Shown piece after piece: positions 43,711-53,665 of a stretch of 64,000 nt of DNA. Source of the stretch: Cryoendolithus antarcticus (taxonomy: Eukaryota; Ascomycota; Dothideomycetes; Cladosporiales; Cladosporiaceae); assembly GCA_002077065.1 (NCBI GenBank), contig NAJO01000038.1, positions 186,001-250,000 on the forward strand, in the 5' to 3' direction. Each line of letters opens with the position of its first letter. Position 1 is the stretch's first letter. A program made the position numbers and the translations under genes. Below the pieces are notes generated by a model that made no database searches, had not been told where the DNA came from, and worked only from the letters and a program-made list of their open reading frames with translations.

Positions 43711-44133
43711 ATGGCTTCACCCAGTATGTCGACGACAACCTATAACGTCTACACCGTCGAATCTTTAGGGTCTATCAATCACATCAAGCTCTTCGTCGAG
43801 ACCCACGAATCTGGGCCTGGCACCGGACGCACATACGAAGTCATTGGTACCGTCGTCAAGGGCGGCGGAGGGCAGAAGTACGAAGAGGACCACGCAGCGT
43901 CTGACCCAGCGAACCGGCTTGAGTACGTACCTGGCACAAAGCTCAAGATCGGCACAGTCAAGGAGTCCGATCTCGAGCGTTTCTCGGAAGTATGCCGGAG
44001 GATACCTGTGCCTGAGCCTCAGCTAAACCTCAATGGATCGCGAATGAATCCATCGAAGCCCATCAGAAGGTGTACGGAGTTGACTCGGGAGGCTGTCGCA
44101 GCGTTGATCGGATCTGAAGTTGTGCTACCTTGA
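43711..44133 (+). CDS. Small conserved fungal protein, 140 aa, unknown function
   Basis: Starts at the ATG at 43711 with no intron. The protein has a beta-rich core beginning YNVYTVESLGSINHIKLFVE, followed by TYEVIGTVVKGGGGQKYEE, KLKIGTVKESDLERFSEVC and a C-terminal RRCTELTREAVAALIGS. This pattern matches my memory of a family of uncharacterised small fungal proteins (possibly DUF6914), but I cannot confirm that assignment. No signal peptide, membrane segment or catalytic motif is visible. Confidence 0.7.
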   Translation: MASPSMSTTTYNVYTVESLGSINHIKLFVETHESGPGTGRTYEVIGTVVKGGGGQKYEEDHAASDPANRLEYVPGTKLKIGTVKESDLERFSEVCRRIPVPEPQLNLNGSRMNPSKPIRRCTELTREAVAALIGSEVVLP

Positions 44134-44645
44134 TCTCTGCTGAATATGCGAGGGAAGTTGATGGGAAAGCTATTGATGAGGCGACGGCGGACGCGCTACA
44201 GTACGAAGCAGATACGTCCGGGTCGGCCAACATTACGGCCCTCTTGAAGCTAGAACGCACTGATTTGCAGCTAGAGATCTATCTGGTCTGTCGCAGAATA
44301 AGGAAGTCTGTCTGAGGAAGTCCTGATGATGTCACTGCATTGGATCTTGCGACTGAAGCGTATCTTGACTACACAATTGCTACACATCGCCTCTCGCAAT
44401 ATTACCGGTAGATCTTCAAGAAAGTGGAGTAGGATATGCACTCCGAAGTTTGACCGACTGTTTACGTGACAGCGATGAACAACGCTCTAAGCAATCTGGT
44501 CAATCCGCTATCTCGGCCGATTAGATAGGCCGGCCAAACCCGACCGCCATGCCCATATCTTTCCATATGTCCTCTTGCTTCTGTAAAAGAGCTCAAGAGA
44601 TGCATTGTTCGTAACAAGCACTGCACCAACTTGTAGACTTGCGAC
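44134..44645. other. Intergenic region, 512 bp
   Basis: Lies between two plus-strand genes and holds the promoter of the secreted deaminase. No further gene is supported. Confidence 0.5.
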
Positions 44646-45395
44646 ATGGCAGGCATGAAGGCTCTTCTACGACTGTCGTTGCTATGGGTTTCGATTGCTA
44701 CACAGACAGCAGCTCATCAGCAGCCGCTCGCCGATTCACGACTGGCTATCAATGGCGTTCCCTTCGCCACTCGCGCATATTGGATGCGAGTTGCTAATCA
44801 AGCTCTTAGTGATCTCGTTTCGCCATGCCCATTTGGCGCCTTCGGCACAGCCATAGTCAACCACACAAGTGGCGAAGGCCTCGGGGAGCTAGTCTGCATC
44901 GGAGCAAACTCGATAGGCTCCACTGGTAATCCCACATTGCACGGCAAGTCCATCACACGGTCCTGACAAAGTACGCGACTTACACATTTCCCAGGCGAGA
45001 TCGCAGCCATCAACAACTGCACCGCCGTCCTTACCTCCCCAACCGGACCCTATAATCTCACAGCCTCTCAAGCCCAAACAGCCTTCAAGTCCCTCTCGCT
45101 GTACACGAACGCCGAGTCTTGCCCTATGTGCGCCTCTGCAATCCGCTGGGCGGGCTTCAAGGAGTACATCTACGGCACTTCGATCGATACGCTGATCGAG
45201 AAGGGCTGGGGCCAGATCCGGATTGCGAGTGCGGATGTGTTCGCTGCGAGCTATGACTTGAGTGCGGCTACGAGGCTGATGGGGGAGGTGCTGACGAATG
45301 AAACTGATCCGTATTTTGCGTGGCAGTACGATCCGGAGTATGCTTGTCCGGTGGGGTGCGGGCGGCAGAAGGGGAGTTGCGCAAAGATGAAGTGA
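44646..45395 (+). CDS. Secreted cytidine/guanine-deaminase-fold protein
   Basis: Zinc-dependent deaminase of the CMP/dCMP-deaminase superfamily with an export signal. Exons 44646-44943 and 44995-45395 (699 bp, 232 aa) are joined over a 51 bp GC-AG intron: ...TTGCACG|GCAAGT ... CCCAG|GCGAG restores LHGEIAAINNC. A signal peptide is clear (MKALLRLSLLWVSIATQTAA). Zinc and catalytic residues: H99 and E101 in LHGE, and C142 and C145 in ESCPMCASAIRW. Four N-X-T sequons (NHT, NCT, NLT, NET) and extra cysteines near the end (CPVGCGRQKGSC) fit a secreted, disulphide-bonded glycoprotein. Likely substrates are extracellular nucleosides or bases, by inference. A GT-AG alternative does not keep frame. Confidence 0.88.
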
Positions 45396-46587
45396 GCGAA
45401 GCAGTTTGCAATCGATGAATCGCACTTACACTTTATTCGTTCATGCTCAATGAGAGCGGACGCTCGTGGGTGTCATGTCGACTTAACCATGGCCGTGGAT
45501 TGAGAGCGCAAACTACGAATGGTGTACATAGAGCATATCGCTAAGAGAGTATTTCGTGATTCAGGTATAGCAGAGCCTGCATGTTGAGCATGTAGGGTCG
45601 CCACCATCCCACTGTATTGATAACAGTTCCACTGACCACACTCTGCTCACACTAACCTCGAACCGAGCGGTCCTTTTTCAGAACCCCGCATTAGCGGACA
45701 AGCCAGTCGAGGGTCGTCGATCATGTAAGCCTGTGTTCGTGTGTTACCGCCTTATCGTAATGGATGGTAAACAATGTTGCCACCGCACCACCGTATTGAT
45801 AGCCAAGTACGAAGACTCCGTGACGAAAGAAAGAAGCATGATGCAGGCGAACGCCGAATAACTCGCGCGTATCGACCACACCGGCCGTAAAGATCTGTCC
45901 ACCATTGCCGGCTGACCGTCGGTAAGGCACACTGTAGTACCCCTAGGACCCGACAAATCAACCAGAATGATGGCAGCGGGGCTGCGGCGACCTGGCGGAT
46001 CACCGTTCCTGCTGAGAAAGGAGACACTGTATGCGTCGATCTGAGCGTCTTCCTCCGGATACCCCTCTCCACATTTGCAACGCTCGCTCTCCCAAGAACG
46101 CACACCAAGACGCAACTAAGTGCTTGGTGGATGCTAGTAAGCCCAACGAACGCTCAAGCGTGTGCCGGCACAAGCATCTTGACAGACGAACTCCAGACGA
46201 AAGGCCAATTTCATCGAAGGTCCGTCACGTGACAAGGTCCTCACGTATCAATCAACTTCCACCCATCCAGCTGTCCAGCGATAGACTTAGGCTCGCAGGA
46301 TCGTAGTCGGCCTGTTCTGTCTTACGACACCGCCAACCACGTGATCAAACATCACGCCACATCTATATGCCCGATGCGGCGAGATCACGCGCTCCTCAGT
46401 CGATCGCCTGAGCATCATCAGAGACGCCAATGCGTTGGTGTTTCGTCGTTGCAAATGTTGTTCTGTCGCAATGGTATATTATGTATGAATGCTTGACTAT
46501 CGCGCTTGAGTATGATAGTGCACAGATTCGAGTCAGCACCGTGTTGGGCAGCGATGGTCGCGGGTTGGTTGTCTTCAGCGTGCGCAG
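45396..46587. other. Convergent intergenic region, 1192 bp
   Basis: Between the stop of the secreted deaminase (plus) and the stop of the C2H2 gene (minus). Open frames at 45744-46115 (minus) and 46031-46306 (plus) overlap and carry no motif. No gene, RNA or transposon is recognised. Confidence 0.5.
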
Positions 46588-47523
46588 CTAGGTCGAGCCA
46601 CTTGATTGATTAGAGTCGCGATGCTGGGTTCGATAGTGTCGTCTCAAGTTGTCTCCGCGCGTAGGACTGTAGCCGCAAACCACGCAATTGGGCCGCGTCA
46701 CCGAGCCGACTGGATGGCATGATAGCTGATGGCGTCTCAGGCCGCTCATGCCGGGCGAGGCAAATGCCTTTGAGCATCCAGACACTCCACAGACGTATCT
46801 GCGAGTGTGTGCTGCAACGAGGTGCCTGTCGAGGCAGCGTTTCGCTTTGAATGATATTTGGCAGCTTGGCTCTGTGCACGGCAAGCAGAGGGCTGTAGCG
46901 CGGTCTCCCAAGCCCTGGACGCTCGGTACCGATGGTCTGGCATAGCTGGCAGCCACGAGTCTCGGTGTGGGGCTGCTGGGATAAGATGGCGACAAGAGAG
47001 GCGCCAGCGTCGGCTCAGTTGCATCGATCCGCGTGCCGTAGCCCAATGATGGATGCAAGTCATCGTAAGTCACATGCACCGTCAAAGCTGGACTCGCCGG
47101 AGCGTTTGTGCCAGCGCTACTAGTCTGTGGGCTTGAAGAGACATCACCATGGTACTCCAATGTTGCTGGTGTACCTGCGGACGATGGATGCGACCGATAG
47201 CTGCCTGTAGATGGACAAGGCGATGCGTCGATAGGAGGATGTGTGGGTGTATTTGCGCTTGCGGCGTCCGTGTTGAGTTTCTCTAGCGGCGTCGGGCCCT
47301 CTAGCAGCCCGGGCAACAGATTCGTCGACGTGAACAAGTCATATGCGGGGATGTCATACCATTGACGAGGTTTTGGAGAGGAGTGATTCAATGCAATCTC
47401 AAGCTGTGGGAGGCTGACGACTGCATAGGGAGGGTCTGCTTGATTTTCTTCTGAACAGTGCTCCTGATGTTGTGTATTCGTGGGGTAAGCGCGAAGACGA
47501 GGTGTCTCCGCGCTGGGTGATGT
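46588..47523 (-). CDS. C2H2 zinc-finger transcription factor (5' exon not resolved)
   Basis: Three C2H2 fingers lie at the C-terminal end: CTEPSCQISFKAKRCLDRH..H, CGVSGCSKAFASPGMSGL..H and CVVCGYSPTRGDNLRRH..H. The rest is a Pro/Ser/Thr-rich activation-like region. The frame has no ATG before the methionine in finger two (ASPGMSG), so translation must begin in an upstream exon. The frame is open back to 47523, right after a CATCTAG that fits an acceptor, and the extra codons read sensibly (DPPYAVVSLPQLEIALN). A possible first exon begins at an ATG near 47683 (MALALLSVSL), but its donor does not give a clean phase. DNA-binding regulator; targets unknown. The upstream region carries a cluster of TGCCTC. 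Confidence 0.8.
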   Translation of the reverse strand, partial: TSPSAETPRLRAYPTNTQHQEHCSEENQADPPYAVVSLPQLEIALNHSSPKPRQWYDIPAYDLFTSTNLLPGLLEGPTPLEKLNTDAASANTPTHPPIDASPCPSTGSYRSHPSSAGTPATLEYHGDVSSSPQTSSAGTNAPASPALTVHVTYDDLHPSLGYGTRIDATEPTLAPLLSPSYPSSPTPRLVAASYARPSVPSVQGLGDRATALCLPCTEPSCQISFKAKRCLDRHLVAAHTRRYVCGVSGCSKAFASPGMSGLRRHQLSCHPVGSVTRPNCVVCGYSPTRGDNLRRHYRTQHRDSNQSSGST

Positions 47524-48264
47524 CTAGATGGGTAAAGAGGAACTCCGATGTAACCGGAGCTGCTGCCAATGAGAGGCAGCAAAATGTGAGCTACCCGTCT
47601 GGCAAAAGCCAGAGGGCAGCTACAAGGCTGTCCGTCGAGTGGTGAATGTGTCGCAGAGAAACGGAGAGGAGCGCGAGAGCCATGCGCGGAGGCAGATAGA
47701 TATACTGAAGTCAGCACGCTGTCCGCACAGGCGTGCCTCACGCTAGTGGATCTGCCACACTGCAGGTTGCCTCGTTTGCCAAGCTACAACCCAATCGTGC
47801 ATGCGACTCATGCAGGTGTGCCGCGGCGTGCCTCATATCTCTTGGCAGCCCGACGTGAGGTGCCTCTCATTGGTCGTAGTCTCTTCGCGTATTTCCAGCA
47901 AAGTAGACCTTCGTGTAGCCTTCGGCCGTCCACGTCGATATGGGCTCGAGCCCATGCCTCATGCCGCTAAGGTCTTTGGAAGTCTATTAGGGCCACAGCC
48001 ACGCAGCAAGTATAGCGGCTCGAGCGGATCGCGCACAGAGCGCCGGATGCCATGCCTCACTCCTACAGCGTCCGGCATGTGTCAGTGCTAGGCTCAAAGC
48101 CATGCCTCAAAGCCCGGACCGCCTTGTCAGTATACTGCGTACCATGGCGTGCCTCGCGGTCATGGAACACATAATGACTGCTTACTGGCCTCGCGTAGAG
48201 GTCCAGGTGTTAATTAATACGCCTGACAGCTCTCCCGATCATATGAGCAGTATCCTATGCTAAG
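47524..48264. other. Intergenic region upstream of the C2H2 gene, 741 bp
   Basis: Contains the unresolved first exon of the C2H2 gene at its left end and the TGCCTC cluster (47734-48155). It separates the C2H2 gene from the small frame at 48265. Confidence 0.5.
47734..48155 (+). promoter_or_regulatory. Cluster of eight TGCCTC elements
   Basis: TGCCTC occurs on the plus strand at 47734, 47768, 47829, 47861, 47955, 48053, 48103 and 48150; five copies continue as TGCCTCA. By chance a given hexamer is expected about 0.1 times on one strand in this length. Two copies are part of a longer shared block, GGCTCGAGCCCATGCCTCA and GGCTCAAAGCCATGCCTCA. The complement, GAGGCA, contains the AGGCA core recognised by fungal C2H2 regulators such as ACE1 and SltA. 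Autoregulation of the neighbouring C2H2 gene is inference. Confidence 0.6.
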
Positions 48265-48522
48265 ATGTCGGCCTCCGCCACCCCGACCAACCGTGGCATA
48301 GCCATCGAGAAGTCGAAGTCAAAGTCAACGGCGCTCTCGCCTCCCACGACCTCATCAAGACGGTGGTCCAGCGAAGTCGCCACCAGGTCGAACCCACAGA
48401 AAGTCTCCTCAATTCCGAAGGCGAGCATTCAAGTTCCGGACGATCTCAGCTACAGCATGCGTCGTTGGCTTGAACAGAAGCCACACGAAGAACTGTGGCG
48501 GCTAAGGCAGCGCTCTGCGTAA
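48265..48522 (+). CDS. Possible small basic protein, 85 aa
   Basis: ATG at 48265, stop at 48520-48522. The sequence is Ser/Thr/Lys-rich at the start (KSKSKSTALSPP) and ends in a helix-like segment SYSMRRWLEQKPHEELWRLR, which looks more structured than chance. No family is recognised. It may be a complete small protein or a first exon. Confidence 0.35.
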   Translation: MSASATPTNRGIAIEKSKSKSTALSPPTTSSRRWSSEVATRSNPQKVSSIPKASIQVPDDLSYSMRRWLEQKPHEELWRLRQRSA

Positions 48523-48940
48523 ATTTTCGAGACAAAGTCTGCGGTAAGCATCCTCACAGGGTCTTCGAACTTGTGGGTGTCACTGACAAGAAGTCAGTAG
48601 GCCCAGCGAAATATCCTCGAGATGACACTTGTGTGCATTGGCCGGAGATACGACGACACCTTTTGTGCCATTGAGCTGGCGAGAAGCGAGCATGTCGTTG
48701 GATGACGCGGTTTGAGGGACACTAAGGAATGGAGATCCATCGGATGGAGGTGGAGGCGGTGTATGAGTAGAATTTCTCGACCTCATCTCCAGTGTCAGTG
48801 GCGCATCGTAGTCATTCGTCCAGCCTACTTCGAAGTCCGCCACCCTATCTGGCTTTCACAATCTTAGGCCGCGTCTTGATTGATCCTGAACAATGCTCAG
48901 CCTCGAGCCGTTGCTGTCTGTGCCGTCAAGGCATTATACC
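48523..48940. other. Intergenic region, 418 bp, with a weak minus-strand frame
   Basis: A minus-strand frame at 48580-48843 (containing FEVGWTNDYDAPLTLEMRS and a proline run) has no upstream ATG, only a GTG. It might be the last exon of an unresolved gene, but no donor partner could be assigned. Confidence 0.35.
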
Positions 48941-50479
48941 TCATGTCTTCCATCCCACAACTCCTCCCTCACCACCCTTCCTCCCAATGACTCCCCACAC
49001 CGCCGGAAACCCGGCTACTACGGCATTGCCGCCAAAGTTCTTACTTCCCAGAATCGCTAGCTTCTGCTGTTTGTGTGCCACAAATCCCCTCAGCAGTCCT
49101 TGATCGACAAGACTCGACAGGATCGAGATGATGCCGTACTCATCTATGCCAGTCTCCATCTTATTGTCGAAGTCAGTAGTGCCTTCAAGATCTGGGTCTG
49201 GCTTATCTTCCGGATCAAGGGCAGGCTTCTGTGAGTCAACAGCGCGGAATGCAGCCACCAGCAGAGGAAGGTCGAGAAAGGCAGCTTTGTTGCTTCCAGC
49301 CTCCGGTAGTGTGCCTTTGAGCAAGAAGACCTTCCTCACCAGACTCCGCCAAGCGAGCACTTCGCAGCGGTTGCGTAGTTGCAGCAGAAGACGGAAGTGC
49401 AGGAACCATGCCGCGTGCTCAGAGTTGAAGTCCAGATGCCGTCTCAATGCCAAGAGATTGCCAGAGCGGATCGCGAGGCACATCGGCATGAACTTCTCCG
49501 ACAACCCATGAGCTTCTGGCAGACTCAGCAGTGCTGCCGAAGGGAAGCGGCCGAGGATAAGATTCGAGGCAATGAGGTAGATCAGTATGCTTCTCCTCTG
49601 CTTCGCCGTCCCAGAGCCAGCATGGCACAGCTCCCATGCTCGACCCAACACCTTCGCACTCGGTCCAAAATGTCCGTTTTGCCACAAGAAGCGGCCGAGG
49701 TAGTACAGATAGGTGACCTGCTGCGCTTTCGGGTAAGCGTTCAGTGGCGGCGCATTGGAAGTGATGTTTTGGAAGATCTGGCTTGCGTTTCTAGTCTTCT
49801 TGCACTGAAAGAGGATCTTGAGGCATAAGTTCGCGAGAGCATAGACGCCCTTCCGTCGTCCCTCGGGCTGGCCGTTGCTATCCAGTCCATTGGCTTGACT
49901 ACCAGACCGATCATTGAGTGCAGTCGTAAAAGCAACCCGAATCGTATTCGCCGCCTTTTCCGGTAGCGTCTCCCTTGCACCACCCTCCTCCCCTCCGCCG
50001 CCCGTCTTCAGCGGACCGAGTAGCTCAGGATGCCTGTCCAAGCCTATCGCCAGACGGCAAACGAGTCGAGCATTAGTGATAGCCGTCCTCAAGATCAAAT
50101 AACCCAACGTCGAATGCGACAACGCACTATTCACCCTCCCCTGCACCTCAGAAAGCAGCTCATAAGTCCGTCGATACTGCCCCTGATCCGCACTCACGTC
50201 CCTCAAATACCCCAGATAAGTGACCATATACCTGATAAACGCCGTCCAAGTAGCTCCCTGATCGCCTTTCTCGGCCTCAGGTAAGAGCTGCGCGCACTTC
50301 GCTTCGAGAGCGGCGTCATTGCCTGCTGGATAGGTGGCGCGGAGCTCGGAGATGATTTGGGTGTAGCCTGGGCCGAAGGGCGGTTCCAGTACGAGGTAGT
50401 CGTTGAGAGAGGTTTCATTGCCGGCTTTGATGAAGCCATTGATTTGGGTGAGGAATTGGCCGAGCATGGGAGTCGCCAT
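48941..50479 (-). CDS. CSN12: PCI-domain protein of the CSN12/Thp1/PCID2 family
   Basis: Proteins of this family act as scaffolds, in Csn12 of the COP9-signalosome-like complex or in Thp1 of the TREX-2 mRNA export complex. The ATG at 50479 (MATPMLGQFLTQING) gives 512 aa without introns. The N-terminal half has TPR-like helices (YELLSEVQGRVNSALSHS). Family core blocks are present: RKGVYALANLCLKILFQCKK, QQVTYLYYLGRFLWQNGHF, then KQRRSILIYLIASNLILGRF. The C-terminal winged-helix part ends with a Gly-rich tail. It has the usual length for the filamentous fungal homologue. The choice between Csn12 and Thp1 cannot be made from motifs alone, so the symbol is provisional. Confidence 0.85.
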   Translation of the reverse strand: MATPMLGQFLTQINGFIKAGNETSLNDYLVLEPPFGPGYTQIISELRATYPAGNDAALEAKCAQLLPEAEKGDQGATWTAFIRYMVTYLGYLRDVSADQGQYRRTYELLSEVQGRVNSALSHSTLGYLILRTAITNARLVCRLAIGLDRHPELLGPLKTGGGGEEGGARETLPEKAANTIRVAFTTALNDRSGSQANGLDSNGQPEGRRKGVYALANLCLKILFQCKKTRNASQIFQNITSNAPPLNAYPKAQQVTYLYYLGRFLWQNGHFGPSAKVLGRAWELCHAGSGTAKQRRSILIYLIASNLILGRFPSAALLSLPEAHGLSEKFMPMCLAIRSGNLLALRRHLDFNSEHAAWFLHFRLLLQLRNRCEVLAWRSLVRKVFLLKGTLPEAGSNKAAFLDLPLLVAAFRAVDSQKPALDPEDKPDPDLEGTTDFDNKMETGIDEYGIISILSSLVDQGLLRGFVAHKQQKLAILGSKNFGGNAVVAGFPAVWGVIGRKGGEGGVVGWKT

Positions 50480-51248
50480 GGCTGTCGGTTTGCTGAACCA
50501 AGCCAGATCCTACGAAAAGTTGCGTGGAATGATGCTGTCACTCCAGTCAGGCGAAGGCGATGGCGCAAGGGTCTTTGCAGGGCATGTGGAGACAACCCGA
50601 CGACGAGCACGCCGGCACGGCGATGGTGTGCTATGTTACGTTGCTGCGACCAAGTTGTAATAGTCGATGTTACTTGAGCATGAATCAATTTGAAGTTCGA
50701 GGTGAGCGACCACGCGAAAAGTACACGCGGTCACGTGTGGCGACCATGACTTCGACTTGGCGGCCGTCGAGCAGGTATGGCCACATTCGGTGCAACAAGA
50801 TCACCCACGAAGCACTTCTGAGAACATGAATGATATAACAGTAACTTTCGAGCAATACATAAAACCAGCACCTTCCACCCGTATCTACCCAAATAGTAAA
50901 AGCAAAGCCCCTATGATACACTCCCGATCGCCCACTCCAGTCTCCATCGTCAAAGTCTTGCAGCCCAGACAGCGCACATAGCGTGTGAGAGCACTGCGCC
51001 GGGCACCGCGAGGCAGTCGAGTTGCAGTAGTAACGCCAGAGCCAGCCTGGCTTGGGAACGAGAAGGGAAGGCGGTGAAGCCGCATGTTCATTGAAGGAGA
51101 GGTTGGTCGGGTATTGCTGCGCGTAATGTCATTGGTGTGAGAGAGAAAGAGGTGTCGAGATGGCCATGAGTGGTCCATTTTAGTCGATGTTGAGGTCCAG
51201 AAGGAGTAGCATGCGCGAGACGAAGTCGGCAGAGCGAAGTCGTGCGCT
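50480..51248. other. Intergenic region, 769 bp
   Basis: Promoter of the PCI gene and 3' flank of the SH3 gene, both minus strand. No gene supported. Confidence 0.5.
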
Positions 51249-52724
51249 TTACATAGCCATGCCAGGCACAGGCTTGCGAGCAGGCACACCGCCCTCAATC
51301 GTGCCAGCACGCTCGCGCGTCGGCGTCAAAGGACGAGGAGCCATGCCATTCGCGGTGCTGGGAGGCGAGGGACCGTTGGAAGGCGGACCCTGAGGCCTGT
51401 TCTGAGGAGGTCCACGGGGCTTGACAGGTAGCTTAGACAGGCAGGTACGCGGCACAACACCTTGCTGAGTGCGGTCCATGCGGATACACAGAGCCCAGCC
51501 ATCGTCGTATTCATGAAGCATGCGGACAAGTTGGCCGGAGATGAGCTCGAGCTCATCCTCCATGCTAGGCTTGAAGTCGAGTTGGACGCGGTGGACGTTG
51601 TTGGGGCCACGGGCTGCGGGTGCACCACCGGCGGCGGCAGTCGCTGAGTTGCCGCTGTTGGTTGAGGACATGCTGTTTGTGCGGTCGGTACCATCACCCT
51701 CCGCGAAAGGATCGGCTTGCTTCTCGGAGGCATCGGCGAAGGGGTTCTTGTTCTGAGGGCGTTCCCATGCGCTGGAGGATTGACGCTTGTCGCTGAGGTT
51801 CGGCAGGAACTGGGTGACTGGGCGAAGACTGAGACGAGGTGCTGTGGCCGGGGTGTTGCTGCTGCGGGCGCTGAGCTTGTCGCTGTCGGCACTGAAGCGG
51901 TTGATCTTGGGTGCGGCGGAGAAGCCACTCTTCTCGTTGTACTTCTCGTTTGTGATCTCTTCGTGGGACTTGGGGTTCCTGCGGCGACGGTAGCAGAAGA
52001 ATGCGAGCCCAGCAAGAAGACCAAGGGCGAGGATAACGGCGAATGCTACACCAGCCTTGGCTCCACCAGACATGCCGGTGTTCTCGGCTGCGTGGGACTG
52101 TGAGAGAGGGCTTCCGACTGCTGCAGTAGCTGCCTGGTTTTGAAGGGGTGTGCCGCCAATGACGGATGCTGTTGCAGCAGTGGCAGCGGTGGCTGCAGAC
52201 ATGGGGTTCGGGATGGCGGAAGAGCTGGTCGCAGCGGGCGCGAACTGGCGAGTGGGGTATGCACTCGATGAGCTCGAGGTTGTCGGTATCGCGTTCGCGG
52301 CAGACTGCTTGGACGCGTATGCAGCCTCATCGGCGTTCAAGGTCGCGCTGGTCGCAGCTGGTGCAGCGGACGAGGAGACAGCAGCTGGAGCGACGGACGA
52401 AGCGCCAGCCTGAGCCACGTTGGTGGCAGCGACAGTGGATGTGGCCACTGGAGCCGGGTCGCTGACAGTCTGGTAGACGACGGAGTAGACGGTCTCGACG
52501 GTGTCATCCTGCTGCTTGTTGGCAAACTTCGGAGCCGCGATAGCATCGGTGCCGGAGGTGAAGCCTTCCGGCACATTGAGCTTGATCTTCTCGCCGTTGG
52601 TGTTGTGCGAGGCCTGGTGAATGAATTGATGCAAGTTGTCGCGCTTCCTGAGCTGAACGACCTTCCTCTCGGCGTTGATGCCACGGAAGACGCGCGCGTG
52701 CACGCCCTCGTGGTCGATCGTCAT
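51249..52724 (-). CDS. Single-pass membrane protein with C-terminal SH3 domain
   Basis: The ATG at 52724 (MTIDHEGVHARVF) gives 491 aa, no introns. The N-terminal third has no clear signal peptide. A Ser/Ala/Thr-rich region (residues about 85-220) looks like an O-glycosylated stalk. One transmembrane helix follows at about 225-250 (AGVAFAVILALGLLAGLAFF) with the positive-inside signal CYRRRR. The cytosolic part has a Ser-rich linker with NPFADASEKQADPF, then an SH3 domain at about 380-440 (HRVQLDFKPSMEDELELISG, GWALCIRMDRTQQGVVPRT). A proline-rich tail (PPQNRPQGPPSNGPSPP) could bind other SH3 domains. The layout resembles fungal cell-surface polarity or fusion proteins such as Fus1, an analogy only. 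Confidence 0.88.
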   Translation of the reverse strand: MTIDHEGVHARVFRGINAERKVVQLRKRDNLHQFIHQASHNTNGEKIKLNVPEGFTSGTDAIAAPKFANKQQDDTVETVYSVVYQTVSDPAPVATSTVAATNVAQAGASSVAPAAVSSSAAPAATSATLNADEAAYASKQSAANAIPTTSSSSSAYPTRQFAPAATSSSAIPNPMSAATAATAATASVIGGTPLQNQAATAAVGSPLSQSHAAENTGMSGGAKAGVAFAVILALGLLAGLAFFCYRRRRNPKSHEEITNEKYNEKSGFSAAPKINRFSADSDKLSARSSNTPATAPRLSLRPVTQFLPNLSDKRQSSSAWERPQNKNPFADASEKQADPFAEGDGTDRTNSMSSTNSGNSATAAAGGAPAARGPNNVHRVQLDFKPSMEDELELISGQLVRMLHEYDDGWALCIRMDRTQQGVVPRTCLSKLPVKPRGPPQNRPQGPPSNGPSPPSTANGMAPRPLTPTRERAGTIEGGVPARKPVPGMAM

Positions 52725-53665
52725 CGCGACGGTGATGCGCGGTAGTGAAGTCGAGTAGTGATGCTAATGCTGCGTTTGTAGTATGGATCTGTGTTGCGGC
52801 TGTCGGGCAAGGAATGCGGGCAGTGGTCGAGGTCGACGCGTGGAATGCGGGCGGTTGAGTGCGGTGATGCTGGGGGACAAATGAGTGATGTGCAACGCAG
52901 TCGCTGAATGTCACGTCGATGAACGAAGGGCGACGGCACCAGGTCTGTCGATGCTGTGGATAGAGAGCGTGAGTGTGTTGAAGCGCGGCGTGTGAGAAGG
53001 AGGGAGTTTGGGTGTTTCGGAGGAGATGCTCTCACGGGAGCGATATTGTGCTGCTCATCTCGCTTATTGACGCTAATGAAGCACCACTTCACGCGATTGG
53101 CGTGTACCTGCGCCGGGTGGGGCCGTACTTCCCTTCCCAAAGCCGCGATCGGGAAATTGGAGACAGGGCTGATGCTGGTGCTGGGCGCTTCCAGATCTCG
53201 AGATCGTCATCACACGAAGCACCACACTGCATAGTATGCAATCCAGCGCAGCATCGCCAGGCATTCACGGTCCGGCCATGGACACAGGCCTACTAGAGAA
53301 TGCACGAGCAACGCCGAGACCGACATGAAGCAGGTCGGACCTGATCCGTCGACTGGAGTCAGTATGTGTATCACATCAACGCCCGAGGCGTCTTCTGCTC
53401 TGCAACGGCGCCGGGGATGCGGAATTCATGACAGCATCGATCATGAAGCATGTAAACAGTAAACATGGTACACTGTCGGCAATGTTGACCTTAAATGTGC
53501 CCGATCATGAAATGATTCAATCTTATCTGCAGCTGCGAGCTGGCAATCAAGGCTGAAACTAAAACGCAGCTTGAACACTGCACGACTCGTAGACGATGAT
53601 ACATGTTCAGGACTTGTGAGTTACAAGAAGTATGCAACAAGCATGGATATCTACCCAGTGCATGC
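52725..53665. other. Intergenic region, 941 bp
   Basis: Promoter side of the SH3 gene and 3' side of the SDR gene, both minus strand. CA- and GT-rich pieces but no repeat or gene is recognised. Confidence 0.5.

Noticed and set aside
45744..46115. Minus-strand frame of 123 codons in the convergent region
   Set aside because: Two overlapping frames of equal quality exist on the same strand and neither shows family features.
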